DNA of 58,611 bases from Acidobacteriaceae bacterium (lineage in GTDB: Bacteria; Acidobacteriota; Terriglobia; Terriglobales; Acidobacteriaceae): contig PLCO01000037.1 of assembly GCA_003134815.1 (NCBI GenBank), forward strand, positions 1 to 58,611. The letters are read 5' to 3'. The notes under the pieces were generated by a model that was not told the DNA's origin, searched no databases, and saw only the letters and a program-made list of their open reading frames with translations. Position numbers and translations under genes: made by a program. Positions 55,968-58,611 of this stretch are shown here, piece by piece; position 1 is the stretch's first letter; each line of letters opens with the position of its first letter.

Positions 55968-56816
55968 TCAGGAGAGGCCGAGACCGCCATCGACGACCAG
56001 CGTTTGGCCGGTGATGAAGTGAGGGCCGGTTGCAAAGAATAGGACGGCTTGGGCGACATCGTCCGAGTTGCCGTTGCGGCCCATGGGAGTTTTAGAGGCG
56101 AAGCGGGCGGCCTGCAATTCGGCTCTGCGCTCCGATTCGCTGAGCGGGGAATTGGACGCGCCGCGGTTTTCGTCGCTTTGTGCATCTTCGCCGGTCGTCA
56201 TTTGCGACGGATTTTGTGACAGGTCCGGCGGCACTTCCTGCAATGCGATCCATCCGGGTGCAACACAGTTCACGCTGACATCGGGCGCGAAGGCCTTGGC
56301 CATTGCTTGCGTGAGCATATGCAGAGCGGCTTTTGAGGCGCAATAGTGGGCGTGGCCGGCCCAGGCGTGAAGACCGCCGAGCGAACCCATGTTGACGATG
56401 CGGCCTTGCGCTGCGCGGAGATGAGGCAGTGCTTCGCGCGCGACGAGGAATGGGCCGCGGGCGTTGGTTTCAAAGACGGTGTCCCATTGGACGAGGGTCA
56501 GGCTTTCGAGCGCCGCGGAAGCGAAGACGGCGGCGTTGTTGACGAGGATGTCGAGGCGGCCAAAGGCGGCGGTGACTTGCGCAACGGCGGAGCGGACGGA
56601 AGGTTCGGAGCGAACGTCGCAGGGGACGGCGAGAGATTTGCGGCCAAGTGCGGCGATGGCGGCGGCGGTTGTTGCGGCTTCGGATTCGGAGGAGCGATAT
56701 GAGATGGCAACGTCGGCGCCGGCCTGAGCGAGGGTGAGCGCAATGGCGCGGCCCAGGCGGCGAGCGCCTCCCGTGACGAATACCGATTTGCCGGCGAGAG
56801 GGGCAGTGGGATTCAC
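55968..56816 (-). CDS. short-chain dehydrogenase/reductase (pteridine-reductase/FabG-like)
   Basis: 282 residues from a GTG at 56816. NAD(P)-binding TGGARRLGRA (R after the Gly-rich loop favours NADP), NNAAV, the catalytic Ser in VNMGSLGG and Y-x-x-x-K in YCASKAAL. The TGGARRLG form is that of pteridine reductases and related SDRs. Residues about 205-240 are an Asp/Ser/Glu-rich insertion between the substrate loop and the C-terminus. Substrate unknown. Confidence 0.88.
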   Translation of the reverse strand: MNPTAPLAGKSVFVTGGARRLGRAIALTLAQAGADVAISYRSSESEAATTAAAIAALGRKSLAVPCDVRSEPSVRSAVAQVTAAFGRLDILVNNAAVFASAALESLTLVQWDTVFETNARGPFLVAREALPHLRAAQGRIVNMGSLGGLHAWAGHAHYCASKAALHMLTQAMAKAFAPDVSVNCVAPGWIALQEVPPDLSQNPSQMTTGEDAQSDENRGASNSPLSESERRAELQAARFASKTPMGRNGNSDDVAQAVLFFATGPHFITGQTLVVDGGLGLS

Positions 56817-56876
56817 AGAATTAGTTTATCGAGAGAGCGGGGAGAAGAGGAGTCTGCGGGGTTAGACCGGCGCGAT

Positions 56877-57476
56877 TCATTTAGGCGGGGGCTGCGATTG
56901 GTTTGAACTTGGCGGCGGATCGGACTGACCTGAGGACACGGATGGTTTGTCGCCGGAAGCGGGAGGCGCGGAGTCTGGCGGTGAGGCCGAGGATTTGCCG
57001 GAGCCAGAATTGTTGCCGGAGCCTGTGCCGGAATCAGGGTTGGAGTTTTTGTATGTGGAATACTGCTGGGCGGGCCGGCTGAGGCGGACCTCCATCGACA
57101 TATCCAGCTTGTCGACTTTGTAAACCTGCCCGTAGGTCTGGAAACCATTTGCGATCACCTGGAGAGTGACGGTGTCCCCGATGGGAATCACGTCGATGAT
57201 GGCTTTGCCATCTTCGTTGGTTTTGAGCTCAAGTGCTCCCTTGTCTTTGTCGCCCTCGATGGGATGAAAGATGACGTGAGCATCGTGGATGGGTTTGCCG
57301 TTGTAGTCGCGAACAACGGTGACCTCGATGTGCGCAGATGCCGGCGGGACTTTGTATTTGCGTCCATGGTGGGAGTCGTCATCCTGGGCGCGAAGGGTGA
57401 TGGATCCAGCGATAAGGCAAAATGAAGCCAGTGCGGCGTAGAGAGAGAGAGATGAACGGCGAAACATGCCTTTCAT
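56877..57476 (-). CDS. secreted protein with carboxypeptidase-regulatory-like (CNA-B/SdrD-type) domain
   Basis: 199 residues. Signal peptide 1-30 (start at 57476, or at 57467). Residues about 48-135 (IEVTVVRDYNGKPIHDAHVIFHP ... TNEDGKAIIDVIPIGDTVTLQVIANGFQTYG) are a beta-sandwich of the CarboxypepD_reg type. The tail (about 140-199) is Ser/Gly/Pro-rich and disordered. Such domains are very common in Acidobacteriota surface proteins. Function unknown. Confidence 0.75.
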   Translation of the reverse strand: MKGMFRRSSLSLYAALASFCLIAGSITLRAQDDDSHHGRKYKVPPASAHIEVTVVRDYNGKPIHDAHVIFHPIEGDKDKGALELKTNEDGKAIIDVIPIGDTVTLQVIANGFQTYGQVYKVDKLDMSMEVRLSRPAQQYSTYKNSNPDSGTGSGNNSGSGKSSASPPDSAPPASGDKPSVSSGQSDPPPSSNQSQPPPK

Positions 57477-57751
57477 TGTAAACGGGCGAGAGACAGCGGT
57501 GTTACCGGTGCAAGCGGAGTTGGCGGAGTTATGGACGGAGACCCCATCCTCGAGGGAACGACAACGGCCCCGCGAGGGTGGGGCAACCGCAAGGAGTGAC
57601 GGAGCGCGTGGACGGGGTTAGGGGGTTGACCGGGTTAGACAAGCGGCAAACCAGCGTGATTCCAGGGCAGGCGGTGTATATGGATGAAACGGCCAGACGA
57701 GGAGTCCACTAAATCTTAGTGGATGACACTCATATTTTAACGTTCTGGGCC
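57477..57751. other. intergenic region before the groES promoter
   Basis: It holds GAGTTGGCGGAGTTA and GGGGTTAGGGGGTT repeat fragments at 57516-57531 and 57613-57626. No gene seen. Confidence 0.55.
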
Positions 57752-57806
57752 TTGACAAGAGCGGCTGGGGTGCCTATCTTTAGCAATTGGAGGGTGAGAG
57801 TGCTAG
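57752..57806 (+). promoter_or_regulatory. groESL promoter overlapping a CIRCE operator
   Basis: TTGACA (57752-57757), a 17-base spacer and TATCTT (57775-57780). Overlapping the -10 end is a CIRCE-like operator: TTAGCAATT (57780-57788), 9 bases, GAGTGCTAG (57798-57806). The consensus is TTAGCACTC-N9-GAGTGCTAA. The left arm is degenerate at its last three positions and the right arm at one. HrcA should repress here; heat relieves it. Confidence 0.85.
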
Positions 57807-57993
57807 TTTGCCACGGCGGACTGTGCGAGCGCTTACCGGAGCCGCTATGTATCTTCGGCGGTAGTTACTCCACAATTGACTGATTCTTTTGACTTTACCT
57901 ATCACCAATACCCGCATTCCGGGCACAAACCGGCGCGCGACAACATACGAAACGACACACGAGTCAATACACCAAAGAAGGAGAAGCAAAGCG

Positions 57994-58305
57994 ATGGCAG
58001 TAAAGGCAGCAACGACGACATTCACACCACTCCACGACCGGATTCTGGTTCGCCGGGTGGAAGAGGGCGAGACGGTTCGCGGGGGCATCATTATCCCGGA
58101 CAGCGCGAAGGAAAAACCCCAGGAGGGAGAAGTTATCTCCGTGGGCAAAGGCAAGTCGAACGATGAAGGCAAGACATTTCCGCTGGATGTGAAGGCGGGC
58201 GATCGCGTGCTGTTTGGCAAGTATTCGGGCACGGAGATCAAGATCGACGGCGAAGAGCTGTTGATCATGCGCGAGGAAGAAGTTCTCGGCATCGTGAAGA
58301 AGTAA
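57994..58305 (+). CDS. groES: co-chaperonin GroES
   Basis: 103 residues from the ATG at 57994 with AAGGAG upstream. The sequence [44 protein letters not shown] and [32 protein letters not shown] is standard Cpn10. It caps the GroEL folding chamber. The N-terminus MAVKAATTT is a short extension. The leader is about 200 bases. Confidence 0.97.
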   Translation: MAVKAATTTFTPLHDRILVRRVEEGETVRGGIIIPDSAKEKPQEGEVISVGKGKSNDEGKTFPLDVKAGDRVLFGKYSGTEIKIDGEELLIMREEEVLGIVKK

Positions 58306-58307
58306 AC

Positions 58308-58435
58308 CGTCCGCTGTGGCGGACGAGTTGCCAGTTTTCAGTTCTCAGTTGTCAGGCGGTCCCGGAAGTGATGGGCTGCGACCGATAACAAAGGGACGGA
58401 AAGAACTGACAACTGACAACGAATAACTGACAACC
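58308..58435. repeat. groES-groEL intergenic hairpins
   Basis: A 7-bp hairpin, CGTCCGC-TGTG-GCGGACG (58308-58325), follows the groES stop. Then CAGTT(T/C)TC-type units (58332-58355) are inverted against CTGACAACTG units (58404-58435), allowing a long stem. This fits processing or partial attenuation between the two genes. Confidence 0.65.
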
Positions 58436-58441
58436 GAATAA

Positions 58442-58611
<170 letters not shown>

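Overview
The window is about 60 % G+C, gene dense and bacterial. Its gene content resembles Acidobacteriota of the Terriglobales/Acidobacteriaceae type: a Ser/Thr kinase fused to a TolB-like propeller, SpoIIE-type phosphatases, bacilliredoxin, very large Ig-repeat lipoproteins, a fused siroheme synthase, and many small AGGGAATAGGG-, GAGTTAGCGG- and CAGTTCTCAGTT-type intergenic repeats. This placement is inferred from content; there is no rRNA gene. No tRNA, CRISPR array, transposase or phage block was seen.

Layout. 1-3.4 kb: 5' part of an L-lactate permease behind a membrane PP2C phosphatase (both minus). 3.8-9 kb: secreted M48 protease, lone XRE regulator, excisionase-type DNA-binding protein, a membrane protein, and an unusual caspase-like/IPT protein. 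9.2-12.8 kb: M24 aminopeptidase, accB, an inserted four-helix-bundle gene, accC. 12.8-17.9 kb: two VapBC-like modules around dinB-like, thiE-like and an APC permease, then a bacilliredoxin. 17.9-23.5 kb: murB, Tat cupin, Bax-inhibitor-1 protein, PfkB kinase, lysA, a peptidoglycan-binding protein. 23.7-28.5 kb: HtrA protease, M20 peptidase, a Phd/ParE module, truA. 29-33.2 kb: TolC-type outer membrane protein and aroA, separated by a cluster of hairpins. 33.4-42.5 kb: tandem paralogous lipoproteins with 6 and 18 Ig-like repeats and a GH-A-like glycosidase domain. 42.5-47.1 kb: GAF-GAF-PP2C phosphatase and Ser/Thr kinase. 47.3-49.9 kb: a DeoC homologue lacking key catalytic residues, hpt, lgt. 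50-53.3 kb: siroheme-dependent sulfite/nitrite reductase and siroheme synthase, led by a promoter and a short cysteine-rich leader ORF. 53.4-57.5 kb: purQ, an unknown protein, a CpsB-type phosphatase, an SDR, a small secreted protein. 57.7 kb to the end: CIRCE-controlled groES-groEL, with groEL cut by the window edge.

The most interesting observation is at 49,958-50,187. A promoter (TTGCAA-17-TAATAT) with a 10-bp tandem repeat in its spacer is followed, at the predicted transcription start, by a 17-codon ORF (MEAMACCRSCMLLSRRG). Beyond its stop are complementary segments that can form a hairpin and a competing or pseudoknotted pairing, then the reductase gene. This has the layout of a leaderless polycysteine attenuator controlling sulfur assimilation. 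Other notable items are the DeoC homologue with Asn in place of the Schiff-base Lys, the caspase-like/IPT protein, the Ig-repeat expansion, and a four-helix-bundle gene between inverted repeats inside the acc operon.
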